NCBI GenBank assembly: GCA_902802795.1
Contig: CADCNI010000014.1
Location: 1-50,129, forward strand
Length of the DNA stretch: 50,129 bases
From: an uncultured Ruminococcus sp.
GTDB taxonomy: Bacteria; Bacillota; Clostridia; Oscillospirales; Acutalibacteraceae
Direction of reading: 5' to 3'
The notes under the pieces were generated by a model, which worked only from the letters and a program-made list of their open reading frames with translations, was not told the DNA's origin and ran no database searches. Below, one piece after another: positions 41,107 to 49,002 of this stretch (positions are counted from its first letter, which is position 1; each line of letters starts with the position of its first letter). Both the position numbers and the translations under genes were made by a program.

Positions 41107-42117
41107 TCATTCATGAAAATGTTCGGCCACAAAACGGATATGGTCCGTCAGACGTTCGAGTCTTCCCGCGTGAATGGCACCGAACAAATCGACAGTGAAA
41201 GCACGAGGCGCAATCGCCGACGCGTTGTTAATATTTTTGAAACCGCCGCAGCCGTGTTTAAAGCAGGATTTTGTATGCACATGCACGGGCCGCACAAACT
41301 GGGACAGTCCTGCGGAAGCAAAGGAGTCGACTGCCGCTGCCGCATGCTGTCCACTCTGTCCGATAATCACCAACCGTCCGAAGGAGCTTTTTTGTCTGCC
41401 ACTGCCTCGCTGTACCCAGAAATCGGAATCGGAAAGAATCTCCTCCCATATTCCGGCCGCTTCACGACTGGCAGCCAGCACAATCTCCATCCTGTCCGCC
41501 GCATCGAGCAGCGCGTCGGCATAGATATCATCAGCATGCTGATAATTGCTTCCGTCGCAGCAAGTGATCTTATCGTTGAAGTTTGTTCCGTCATTCACCA
41601 CTATCAAACTGCCGCTGCCGCCTGTACCGAACACCGACGAACGCCCCAGTGAAATCATGGAATAATCCCCCACCGCGCCGCACATCACGCCGTCAGAAGT
41701 ACCTCCGAAATCCTCCCCGCAATCTTCAATCAGAATCAACCCCATTCGGTCACAGACATTTTTCACCGCACGTGAGGCAAAGGGCATGCCGCAGAAATTA
41801 TCAACGATAGCGGCCCTGGGGTAAACCTGCCCACCGGAAACCACATGTCTTACAGCCGCCTCAAAGGCCCGGTGATCCATCGTCAGACTGTCAGGCGTCA
41901 CATCGCAGAACACCGGAATCACACCGCATGCCAGGACTGCCTTGATTACATCACCGGAAACGAAGGAGGAAACAAAAATGCAGTCTTTTGACCCCAGTTC
42001 AAGCGCGTCGATCAACGCCACGACACTTTCTATCCTTCCGGAAAACGACCGACAATCGGTCGCTCCCAGCCTTTCTTTCATTTTATCACAAAATGCTAGT
42101 AACTTATTGTCGCTCAT
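41107..42117 (-). CDS. DegT/DnrJ/EryC1-family protein lacking the PLP lysine
   Basis: A 336-residue protein of the DegT aminotransferase-like fold: VIPVFCDVTPDSLTMD, LILIEDCGEDFGGTSDG (the Asp that contacts the PLP ring is kept) and GDYSMISLGRSSVFGTGGSG, the equivalent of the usual SF.p.K.lt.GeGG stretch. In that stretch the lysine that binds PLP aligns with Ser161, so a normal aminotransferase is unlikely. The ATG at 42117 follows AAGGTGG by about 9 bases. A long in-frame extension upstream is not like the family. It precedes the FHA-ABC gene by 75 bases. The role may be binding or a different reaction. Confidence 0.75.
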   Translation of the reverse strand: MSDNKLLAFCDKMKERLGATDCRSFSGRIESVVALIDALELGSKDCIFVSSFVSGDVIKAVLACGVIPVFCDVTPDSLTMDHRAFEAAVRHVVSGGQVYPRAAIVDNFCGMPFASRAVKNVCDRMGLILIEDCGEDFGGTSDGVMCGAVGDYSMISLGRSSVFGTGGSGSLIVVNDGTNFNDKITCCDGSNYQHADDIYADALLDAADRMEIVLAASREAAGIWEEILSDSDFWVQRGSGRQKSSFGRLVIIGQSGQHAAAAVDSFASAGLSQFVRPVHVHTKSCFKHGCGGFKNINNASAIAPRAFTVDLFGAIHAGRLERLTDHIRFVAEHFHE

Positions 42118-42205
42118 TTGAACGCCCACCTTTTCCCCTGTTACTGTATTTCTATCAAACGTGCGCAGTCTGTCAAACCAATTGCCGTCATAATGATTCC
42201 TTTCA

Positions 42206-42233
42206 ATTATACCACATATTGAAAAAAAATCAA
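42206..42233 (-). promoter_or_regulatory. Promoter of the DegT-like gene
   Basis: On the minus strand TTGATT (42233-42228) and an extended -10 TGG-TATAAT (TATAAT at 42211-42206) are 16 bases apart. Confidence 0.65.
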
Positions 42234-42347
42234 CAAGAAAGTGGGAAATCCCACAATAAAAATCATTCAAAAAATCATTCATTATGAGAAAGGGGGCCTC
42301 AAAAAACACAGCCCAAGAAAAAAAGTTAAAATTTCTTAAAAAAAAGC

Positions 42348-42376
42348 TTGACATTTTGATTTAGCTGTGTTAGAAT
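42348..42376 (+). promoter_or_regulatory. Promoter of tRNA-Pro
   Basis: TTGACA (42348-42353) and TAGAAT (42371-42376) are 17 bases apart. Transcription would start about 11 bases before the tRNA. Confidence 0.75.
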
Positions 42377-42393
42377 ATCGACGTTGCAGAAAT

Positions 42394-42470
42394 CCGGGTG
42401 TAGCGCAGTTTGGTAGCGCGCTTGAATGGGGTTCAAGAGGCCGTGAGTTCGACTCTCGCCACTCGGACCA
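42394..42470 (+). tRNA. tRNA-Pro (anticodon GGG)
   Basis: A 77-base cloverleaf: acceptor CCGGGTG with CACTCGG (one G-U pair), D arm GCGC..GCGC, anticodon stem CTTGA/TCAAG with loop ATGGGGT giving anticodon GGG, a T arm with TTCGACT loop, discriminator A, and encoded CCA. The T loop has C where TTCGAAT is usual. A promoter precedes it and a terminator follows. It adjoins the lysis end of a prophage, a common integration landmark. Confidence 0.95.
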
Positions 42471-42478
42471 GCAATAGA

Positions 42479-42521
42479 CCGTCAGATGTCGTAGTTACGG
42501 CGTCTGACGGTTTTCTTTTTT
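42479..42521 (+). terminator. Intrinsic terminator of tRNA-Pro
   Basis: CCGTCAGA (42479-42486) pairs with TCTGACGG (42503-42510), with further inner pairs, and is followed by TTTTCTTTTTT. Confidence 0.9.
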
Positions 42522-42546
42522 GTGCCGGATAAAGCCACCATCGACA

Positions 42547-42594
42547 AAAAGCAGCTCACGCCTGGAACATCCATTCCGGCATGAGCTGCTTTTG
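42547..42594 (-). terminator. Terminator of the prophage lysis gene
   Basis: On the minus strand GCAGCTCATGCC pairs with GGCGTGAGCTGC (one G-U pair) and is followed by TTTTTG. The hairpin starts two bases after the endolysin-holin stop. Confidence 0.85.
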
Positions 42595-42595
42595 T

Positions 42596-43822
42596 TTACT
42601 TACCTGTTTTTTGGGATTTTTCCGCGTCGTCGCCCTTGATCTGAGCAAGCGCACAAAGCAGCTTGTCTGGAATAGGGATACCGCATCTGGCACAGTTTTC
42701 CAGAATGGATATTCCCTCATTCGCGATCAGGAAACCGATGGAAAGATTCTGCAAAACCCCGCCTGCGCCGGTTGCCACGTCAATGCAATGCGCGACGGCC
42801 ACCACGAAGAAATACATCATCTTTTTGAGAATGCCCCGGAAACCCACCTTGGAGCTAAGTTCGTTATGAAGGCACGCGGCTGTCAGTCCGCTGCAATAAT
42901 CAATCACCACAAACGCCAGTAACGAGGAAAGCCAGATGTCGGGCGCACCGAAGAGAAAGGTCGCAATGCTCGCGATCCCCGCGCTCAGCATCCGGATGAC
43001 GCGGGACCAGTCGATGTCCGCCTTTCGGAGCGCAGCGCGCGTCTTGGGTCCGACGATGCCATCGGTGGCAAGGCCGCGCTTCTTCTGGAAGCGCAGCACG
43101 GCCGCCTTGGTCAGCGCGCCGAAAGCGCCGTCCACTGTGAGTCTTTCACCCGTTTGGTTTAAGTACCATTGTACCCACTTGACCCCGATGCCTTTAGAGC
43201 CGTACTTGATATTCTTGACCGGCTCCGCATAGGGGCATTTTTTCTTTGCCGCAGCCGCGTTGCCGGATGCAGGCTTGTCCTCGGTCGTAGATTTACCCGC
43301 AGATACAGTGGTTCTGCCGGCATAATCCGGCAGGCCGTAGCCGCGGATGTACTTCCCGTTAATTTTCACCGTACGCATACCTACCGTATTGTTCTTGTTG
43401 CCCTCAACAACTGTGATAATGCTGCCCGATATGCCAACCACAATGCCCACATGGTCAGGACTCCCCTTGTTGTCGGTTGCAACATAATCCGTGCCGTCCT
43501 GCCAGTCGTAGAAAATGACGTCGCCCGGCTTCGGCGTGTAGTTTTCATTCTCCTGCCAGCGTCCGAGCTTCTGGTAAAGTGCAATCATCTGCGGACATCC
43601 GCACTCTGTCGGCATAATGTCGGTGAGTCCCAGCTCGATGGACACAGCGCTCACGAAGGTGGCGCACCATGCGTCGGTGTACTTCATAGCGTACCCTCTC
43701 GCGAGCGGCTTGTGGCTGTTGTAGCGGTCGATGATCTTGCGGTGGCTGCCGTCAGATTCCTTGCACCCAAGGTATTTTGGGGCGGTTGCAGCCACCTTTT
43801 GTCTGAGTTCTGTTTCTGTCAT
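42596..43822 (-). CDS. Endolysin-holin fusion: CHAP peptidase, peptidoglycan-binding domain and TcdE/BhlA-type holin
   Basis: One 408-residue frame holds the lysis functions usually split between two genes. Residues 1-165 form a CHAP amidase/peptidase domain with C53 (DAWCATFVS), H124 (DHVGIVVG) and E140 (VVEGN). Residues 205-266 form a peptidoglycan-binding type 1 domain (VKWVQWYLNQTG, AVLRFQKKRGLATDGIVGPKT). Residues about 272-396 match the toxin-secretion/phage-lysis holin family: DYCSGLTAACLHNELSSKVG, a membrane segment MMYFFVVAVAHCIDVATG and FLIANEGISILENCARCG. The bases across the junction (about 43000-43040) contain no stop. ATG 43822 has GAGGAG upstream. It directly follows the XkdX gene. 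Confidence 0.92.
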   Translation of the reverse strand: MTETELRQKVAATAPKYLGCKESDGSHRKIIDRYNSHKPLARGYAMKYTDAWCATFVSAVSIELGLTDIMPTECGCPQMIALYQKLGRWQENENYTPKPGDVIFYDWQDGTDYVATDNKGSPDHVGIVVGISGSIITVVEGNKNNTVGMRTVKINGKYIRGYGLPDYAGRTTVSAGKSTTEDKPASGNAAAAKKKCPYAEPVKNIKYGSKGIGVKWVQWYLNQTGERLTVDGAFGALTKAAVLRFQKKRGLATDGIVGPKTRAALRKADIDWSRVIRMLSAGIASIATFLFGAPDIWLSSLLAFVVIDYCSGLTAACLHNELSSKVGFRGILKKMMYFFVVAVAHCIDVATGAGGVLQNLSIGFLIANEGISILENCARCGIPIPDKLLCALAQIKGDDAEKSQKTGK

Positions 43823-43828
43823 GCAAAA

Positions 43829-43969
43829 TCACTCCTCATAGAGTTCTCCTGTAATAATCTCAAATTCTTCTGCAGTGATCCACCCCTTAACGACAGCGTT
43901 TCTCACACGTTCGACGTTCCAGAGGCCTCTGTCAAAATAGCCTTTGACTTTCTCAAACTTACCACTCAT
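43829..43969 (-). CDS. xkdX: XkdX-family phage protein (46 aa)
   Basis: A 46-residue protein in which KVKGYFDRGLWNVERVRNAV and KGWITAEEFEIITG match the XkdX family, small proteins of unknown function encoded next to tail-fibre and lysis genes in PBSX-like and many other Firmicutes phages. ATG 43969 has GAGGAA upstream; it overlaps the previous gene by 11 bases and ends 6 bases before the lysis gene begins. Confidence 0.85.
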   Translation of the reverse strand: MSGKFEKVKGYFDRGLWNVERVRNAVVKGWITAEEFEIITGELYEE

Positions 43970-44126
43970 ATTCCTCATCCTCCGTTTCATCCATATCAAG
44001 CTCAATATCTGACATCATGGCGATGTAATCAATGTCGCTTGCGTTTTTGTCTGTTTGCGTTTTGAGCGCGGCGTTTTTGCTGCGTTCCTCGATAAGCTGT
44101 TCTTTCAATGAAGTATATTTAAACAT
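43959..44126 (-). CDS. Small acidic phage protein (55 aa)
   Basis: A 55-residue protein: a Lys-rich helical start (MFKYTSLKEQLIEERSKN) and a very acidic C-terminus (DIELDMDETEDEEYEW). GAGGAGG lies 8 bases before ATG 44126. Small proteins of this type commonly precede XkdX in clostridial prophages. Function unknown. Confidence 0.7.
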   Translation of the reverse strand: MFKYTSLKEQLIEERSKNAALKTQTDKNASDIDYIAMMSDIELDMDETEDEEYEW

Positions 44127-44139
44127 CAAAAAATCCTCC

Positions 44140-45282
44140 TCAAATGATGTTGCAGGCAGGAACAACCCCGTAGTTGTTTTTCGCATTACCGCTACTGACA
44201 TTACCGGCTACACTGACATGACGGAAAGACATAGCGGATATATTATAAGGGGTTCTTAACATCCAGACCTGCGCAGTGCCGTTTTTATACTTGATTCGAT
44301 TGCTGTCGTTGCCGATTCCTGCCTCATTCAAATCGGAGTAGTCGGAGTAGTGCGGATAAGGTTCTCCCTCGGTAACAACCTGTCTTTCGTCCCCGGCAAA
44401 AACCTCGCGTCTGGACAGAAGGAAGAATTTGTCGTCCGTACTTTCATCGACGCCATCTTCACAAATCCCATTTCTGGATGTTACGATATGGGTATTTCCC
44501 ACAACCGCGAGAAAATCAGCGTCAAGCCCATTAAGGAAGCCCTCCATGTCGCTCGCCCATAAGGGCGGTCTGTCATAATTTGTCTGCGGTGTCCAAACGG
44601 AACCTGCCGAGGCGCTGCTGTTGAGCCATTGACGAATAGCCGATTCCTTGTAATTGTCTGAGCCGTATCTGGCTCTGGCCAAAGAGTTGATGTTGTTTGT
44701 GAAGTCTCCGTCATCTGTTATGGTTCCGAGCGCAGTTCCTTGTGCACCTTGCGTGACGGAAATGGAACTTCCCTCAGTAGCGCCGCCCACTGTCGCACAG
44801 ACAGAAATGCTTGTAGGGGTATTTGCTGACCAATTCAAAAAAAGCTGGCCACCCACAGGCACGGCATTGTCAAGCGTGAACTGGTAACTGGTGTCACTGA
44901 CAACAAAATGATACGTGCCAGCCGCAAGTCCGTTCTCGGCGTAATAAAATGCTTCGTCTGCGTCAAACTGCATATTCGTGGGAAAACAGTCATGTAACTG
45001 CAATGTCATACTGTGCGTGAACTGCGGGTCAGCAGGAGTATCGTGGTCGATACCGATGACGTCCCAGACGAGATTCACACCGTCACGCTGGCAAGTCAGT
45101 TGATCGCCGATGGCAAAGACCTTACTCGCGAGACCGTTCCTAACGATGGATTGTACGTCCGACCACGATGTAGGTCGGAGCGTGCCGTCACCTTTTGCTG
45201 CTATTGCAGCAAGATAAACGGCAAGCTTATCTGTTTGTTCGATATAAGTTTCTTCCGAAACCAGATTAAAAACATTTGACAT
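44140..45282 (-). CDS. DUF6273-domain phage protein
   Basis: A 380-residue protein with the DUF6273 pattern: VWDVIGIDHDTPAD and HSMTLQLHDCFP in the first third, a middle Ig-like or beta segment, then AIRQWLNSSASAG, PPLWASDMEGFLNGLD, DKFFLLSRREVF and a C-terminus ending GVVPACNII. Such proteins are found at the distal tail end of Firmicutes prophages and may bind host surfaces. The C-terminal 40 residues are rich in Asn, Ser and Tyr. AGGAGG precedes ATG 45282 and the gene begins 4 bases after the preceding one. The link to receptor binding is inference. Confidence 0.75.
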   Translation of the reverse strand: MSNVFNLVSEETYIEQTDKLAVYLAAIAAKGDGTLRPTSWSDVQSIVRNGLASKVFAIGDQLTCQRDGVNLVWDVIGIDHDTPADPQFTHSMTLQLHDCFPTNMQFDADEAFYYAENGLAAGTYHFVVSDTSYQFTLDNAVPVGGQLFLNWSANTPTSISVCATVGGATEGSSISVTQGAQGTALGTITDDGDFTNNINSLARARYGSDNYKESAIRQWLNSSASAGSVWTPQTNYDRPPLWASDMEGFLNGLDADFLAVVGNTHIVTSRNGICEDGVDESTDDKFFLLSRREVFAGDERQVVTEGEPYPHYSDYSDLNEAGIGNDSNRIKYKNGTAQVWMLRTPYNISAMSFRHVSVAGNVSSGNAKNNYGVVPACNII

Positions 45283-45286
45283 TAAA

Positions 45287-45544
45287 TTATTCCTCCTCTA
45301 CATAAGCCAGAACAGGTTTGTTATTAACGACCTGTAACTGTGCCAGATACGTTTTGTTTCCTGCGGGAATCAACAATTTGCCGGATTTTTCATCCAGATC
45401 GTCAATTTCACCTTTCATTGTGCTGCAAACATCCCTGATCGCGGCTCCGGCGCTCGAATGTTTTACGCCGTTTGCGTCTGTTCTGATGTCGTCGCTCAAC
45501 ACCTTGACCAGTTCAACTGTTGCACCCTTGTTTAAATCAACCAT
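45287..45544 (-). CDS. Small phage tail-region protein (85 aa)
   Basis: An 85-residue protein with MVDLNKGATVELVKVLSDDI at the start and a helical middle (STMKGEIDDLDEKSG). No family is assigned. It overlaps the upstream 79-residue protein gene by 8 bases and precedes the DUF6273 gene. Similar short proteins are common beside phage receptor-binding genes. Confidence 0.65.
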   Translation of the reverse strand: MVDLNKGATVELVKVLSDDIRTDANGVKHSSAGAAIRDVCSTMKGEIDDLDEKSGKLLIPAGNKTYLAQLQVVNNKPVLAYVEEE

Positions 45545-45776
45545 TTAGCACCTCCGTAATTTCTGCACTTGTATTAAAGACGATACCGTTCTCATCGAGA
45601 TAATGGTCAATGGCAGTCTGTACCTGTGTATCGGTCGGTCGCTCCATGCTGTCCAACCGTCCACAGATTTCATTCAGATAATACTCCTCTCGCGTGATCG
45701 GCGTCGGCAAATCACTGTTTACCTGTCCGGCCGCATTTGCCAGAAACATATCTTGTCGCGTAATAGGTTCCATCAT
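45537..45776 (-). CDS. Small phage tail-region protein (79 aa)
   Basis: A 79-residue protein with two copies of a PITR-(Q/E) motif: EPITRQDMFLANAAG and TPITREEYYLNEICG. The motif recurs in clostridial phage tail-end proteins. Its C-terminus, SAEITEVLNG, resembles that of the upstream SGNH protein (TNEISEVLTG). It begins with tandem ATGs, the first overlapping the SGNH gene stop. Function unknown. Confidence 0.65.
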   Translation of the reverse strand: MMEPITRQDMFLANAAGQVNSDLPTPITREEYYLNEICGRLDSMERPTDTQVQTAIDHYLDENGIVFNTSAEITEVLNG

Positions 45777-47479
45777 CCTGTCAATACCTCCGAAATTTCA
45801 TTGGTTGTAATCATAAAACTGTCGATCACAGGATTGTGCTCCCTGTTCAACCCGATCCCCTCCACAATCCAGCCGTACATCAGCTTGTGCAGTCTGTCGT
45901 TGGGATGCAGCCCGTCGTCAAGCAGATCATCCAGCGTGGCGCCTGTTTTTTTCATGTAGTCCAGCGTCTTTTTGTAAAGGCTGATGTATTCGCGGTTGTT
46001 GTCAGCGGCAAACTTGGAAATCACGTCATCCACATCGTTCATGTGGAAATGGATACCGCTTTGCGATTCATTAGAAACGCTGGCAGGCGGCGCGGACATA
46101 AAAACAACCTCGGAGCCGTTTGCCTCCAAGGTGTTTTTGATTTTCTGTAGTTCATCATAAAATGACTGTTTCGTATAGCTAAAAGTCGAGTTGTCTGCCG
46201 TTGTGCGGTTGTTGGTGCCGAGCATGCAGATAACGATGTCCTCCATTCCGTCGATCAGCTGGTTCCAATAATACAGAATCTGATGTGTCGAACAGCCGCG
46301 CACGCCGTTGTTGATCACACTGATATAATCATTGGCCACCCGCGCCTCGAACATCGCCGCCCATGCCTTGGCACCGACATTGCGACTCCACGCGGTCGGA
46401 TTGTCGCTGATGATGACATCTCCGCTTGCATCGTAGTCGGAACTTCCTACGCCTTGCGTGATGCTGTCTCCAATCAGCTTGACGGTGAAAGGCTTATTGG
46501 GGAGAATCAGCTTCGACATGACGGAAGCCGCCGACTTCCAGATCGACACGGCAGGTGCCAAACGCTGCTGATATTTTTCAAAAACAGAAAAAGTCGATAC
46601 TCCCGAATCCGCTAATTCCACCATAATACGGGCGCGTACGTCGGTGAAATTACTGCTCGCGTAAAAACGGATATAGCTACACTGACCGTCCAGCGTTACC
46701 ACCGAAGCTTCCGTTAAGGAAATAAAATCTCCGTTAGCCTTGTACTGATAGACTTTGAAAGTCTGCAAAACCTGCATCCCATCCGAACGCACATAGGAAA
46801 AGATCGCTTTTGCCTTGCCGTTCGTCGGAATCCTGTCCGAAATAAAGGTGTCATGCGTATTGATGAGGATTTCCCCGGTCGAATCGTTGATGTAACGGTA
46901 TTCCGTCACCGCGTCGGGATTGAACACATTCCTGCCAACCGTAAATTTTTCATCCAGACTGTTGTGCAGTTCTTTGATCTGATTCTGTACCGCATCGCCC
47001 GCGCTGTCATATTCGTAGCCGTCCCAGCCGATGCGGATGCCTAACACCTCGCTTTCCACGGTACCCGCGGGAATCTCCCCCGCGTCCGCTAATGCCGATA
47101 GACTTCTGACCTCGCTGCGCAGAGCCGCCACCTCGGATCCCCATGCGTCCAGTGCGGAATACTGGGAGCTTGCCATGATAGCGGACGTGTTGCGGATTGA
47201 TTTCTCAACCGTCATCGTGAAAGGTTGACCGGAAATAATCGGGCGGTTGGAAGAACTGCCCTCATACATCCAGATTTCGCATTCATAGTCCCCGACCGCC
47301 TGCGTCACGCTGCCTGGCAGCAGGAATGTCACGATGCCCTCTTCCGCGTCCGCGACCTCCCCCGCCACAAACGCGACATTCTCGCCGCTTTCGTCCCCGG
47401 CAAGCTGGATGTACAAAGCCGCCGTGCAGTTGGTCAGGTTAAATTTTGTGTCGTCGGGCGCATCCGCGTCGGAAATCAC
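45773..47479 (-). CDS. Baseplate protein with BppU-like N-terminus and SGNH/GDSL hydrolase domain
   Basis: A 568-residue protein. The N-terminal part has the BppU-type Ig-like pattern (FNLTNCTAALYIQLAGDES, then a GDYECEIWMYE segment), a linker with ESEVLGIRIGWDGYEYDSAG, a beta-rich middle, and an SGNH esterase domain with block I GDSITQG, block III GTNNRTT and the C-terminal DGLHPND. It probably attacks host wall acetyl or teichoic acid groups during adsorption. The only start in the open frame is GTG 47479, without ribosome site; see the finding on a likely 5' frameshift. It overlaps the 79-residue gene by 4 bases. Confidence 0.85.
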   Translation of the reverse strand: MISDADAPDDTKFNLTNCTAALYIQLAGDESGENVAFVAGEVADAEEGIVTFLLPGSVTQAVGDYECEIWMYEGSSSNRPIISGQPFTMTVEKSIRNTSAIMASSQYSALDAWGSEVAALRSEVRSLSALADAGEIPAGTVESEVLGIRIGWDGYEYDSAGDAVQNQIKELHNSLDEKFTVGRNVFNPDAVTEYRYINDSTGEILINTHDTFISDRIPTNGKAKAIFSYVRSDGMQVLQTFKVYQYKANGDFISLTEASVVTLDGQCSYIRFYASSNFTDVRARIMVELADSGVSTFSVFEKYQQRLAPAVSIWKSAASVMSKLILPNKPFTVKLIGDSITQGVGSSDYDASGDVIISDNPTAWSRNVGAKAWAAMFEARVANDYISVINNGVRGCSTHQILYYWNQLIDGMEDIVICMLGTNNRTTADNSTFSYTKQSFYDELQKIKNTLEANGSEVVFMSAPPASVSNESQSGIHFHMNDVDDVISKFAADNNREYISLYKKTLDYMKKTGATLDDLLDDGLHPNDRLHKLMYGWIVEGIGLNREHNPVIDSFMITTNEISEVLTG

Positions 47480-47524
47480 GACATGCAGATAACGGCTGTC
47501 ATCTGCATATTTTAAATCATCACC

Positions 47525-48109
47525 TCAGCTTATGTTAAAAGAATAAGATTTCGGCTTTGATGCGCTGCCAAGCGTTCCGGCAGTGCCTCCGTAGGTGGAG
47601 CCGGAGCGCGTCACGTAAAATTCCACCGTCGCGCTGCTGCCGCTGATCGTACCCGACAGGCTCAGATTCGCGCTATGCCGTGTTGTGCCGCTCCATGAAG
47701 CCGACGTGTTCTTGATTACCGCCGAAGACCACGAAGAACTTCCCTTGACACGTGCGTAAACCGTCAGCTTTACGCCTGTTCCAAGCGACGAGGCGGAGGA
47801 ATTCAGCCACGCGGAGAAGGTCAGATTTACCGTCAGTGCGGTGCCGTTCCGGGCGGCGGCATAGGTCGCGGAGTAGTTCACCGTCGGGCGGGATATCGTT
47901 GAGGACACCTTGCTCACCAGCGTACCGCTGGCGCTGCCCGACCCGCCTGAACCGGAGCCGCCGCCGGAACCGGAATCACTCCACAAATCCACCCATCCGC
48001 TTCCGTTCCATCGCCGCCCGAATGCCAGATTCACCCAGCCGGAGCCGTCCCACCGCTTGCGCACCGTCACATCCGCAAACGCCGCCCCCGTAAATCGTTT
48101 TATGCTCAA
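47525..48109 (-). CDS. Phage tail-end protein with Gly/Ser linker and beta domain
   Basis: A protein of about 194-196 residues. A short N-terminal piece carries two repeats (RWDGSGWVNL and RWNGSGWVDL), followed by a Gly/Ser linker (about residues 47-62) and a Ser/Thr-rich beta domain of 130 residues. No enzyme motif is visible; it looks like a short fibre or baseplate tip. The start is TTG at 48109 (GGGGGTG about 9 bases upstream) or TTG at 48115. It lies upstream of the SGNH gene by 45 bases. Confidence 0.7.
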   Translation of the reverse strand: MSIKRFTGAAFADVTVRKRWDGSGWVNLAFGRRWNGSGWVDLWSDSGSGGGSGSGGSGSASGTLVSKVSSTISRPTVNYSATYAAARNGTALTVNLTFSAWLNSSASSLGTGVKLTVYARVKGSSSWSSAVIKNTSASWSGTTRHSANLSLSGTISGSSATVEFYVTRSGSTYGGTAGTLGSASKPKSYSFNIS

Positions 48110-48283
48110 ACCCAAAACACCCCCACAAATCTAAGGAACTATGCAGAAATAATTGATACATTTCACTTTCTGAAACACGCAAGCATACTGTATTTTTAAG
48201 CAGAAAATGACTGATTAAATTCTGCATAGATGGTTGTAAACCGTAATGCGTGAGCAATCAGCGAATGCATCTGTGTCTACACA
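48110..48283. other. AT-rich intergenic region in the prophage
   Basis: The gap between the 188-residue tail protein gene and the following protein has no gene-like frame. It contains the ribosome site for the TTG start at its left end. Confidence 0.4.
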
Positions 48284-48322
48284 AATTACGAATTACGAAT
48301 TATGCATTAAGCATTACGCATT
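48284..48322. repeat. ATTACGAATTACG-type intergenic repeat
   Basis: AATTACGAATTACGAATTA and GCATTAAGCATTACGCATT lie side by side just after the 188-residue gene. A shorter form is at 29329-29354. Such tracts are often found in intergenic DNA of Clostridia; here one lies within the prophage. Confidence 0.55.
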
Positions 48323-48329
48323 GAAAAAA

Positions 48330-48896
48330 TCACCAAAGCCACAAATCTCCTGTCTGCGGTGCAGATGGCTGCGACTGCTGCACATAGATATTCGGCGCGC
48401 CGTCCGGGGAGGTCGGCAGATGCTGCCCCACCCGTGTAATATCAGTGATTTCCGTACCGGTAAGCCGAATCTGCCAGAGCGCCACGCGGTTGACGTTCCC
48501 CGCGTTCAGCAGGTTCGATGTTGTCATAGCGGGTGCGGCAGGCGTTCCCGAAACGGCCGTACCTTTGATAATTTTGATCGCGTGCGTGTCGGCCGTTTCC
48601 CCGCCGCCGCGAACAAATTCCGATGCCACCACGTCAATGCGGTTCTGCCCCGCAATTCCGCTGTCAATCGTCAGTTCCAATGTGGTACCGTCGGGAATCC
48701 ACAGAATGTACCCCCGATTGCTCACACCGCCGCCCGACAGCCGCACCGTGTTGTTGTCCACTTTGGAACAGGTCAGACTTCCCAGAATCCCGTTCGCTCC
48801 GCCTAGCAGCGTTCGGTGGATGAATGCGTCATCCTCGGCGGCAATATGCGCTGTGCTGCCGCTGGGCGTATAGATGGTAATGGCTTTTTGTCCCAT
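48330..48896 (-). CDS. Phage tail/baseplate protein (188 aa)
   Basis: A 188-residue protein with MGQKAITIYTPSGSTAHIAA at the start, a beta-rich body and a C-terminus of the type seen in short tail fibres (APNIYVQQSQPSAPQTGD). AAGGAGG precedes ATG 48896 by 6-7 bases. The in-frame region upstream is membrane-like but overlaps the preceding gap and is not needed. It follows the Gp37-like gene by 106 bases. Confidence 0.75.
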   Translation of the reverse strand: MGQKAITIYTPSGSTAHIAAEDDAFIHRTLLGGANGILGSLTCSKVDNNTVRLSGGGVSNRGYILWIPDGTTLELTIDSGIAGQNRIDVVASEFVRGGGETADTHAIKIIKGTAVSGTPAAPAMTTSNLLNAGNVNRVALWQIRLTGTEITDITRVGQHLPTSPDGAPNIYVQQSQPSAPQTGDLWLW

Positions 48897-49002
48897 AAAA
48901 AATCCTCCTTTTCCAGCGTCCAACGCAAGAAAAAATACAAATATAATAAAGAGGCAACGCGTCCAAAGTGCGGATAATGGAGAAACTAAAGAAAGGTATC
49001 GC

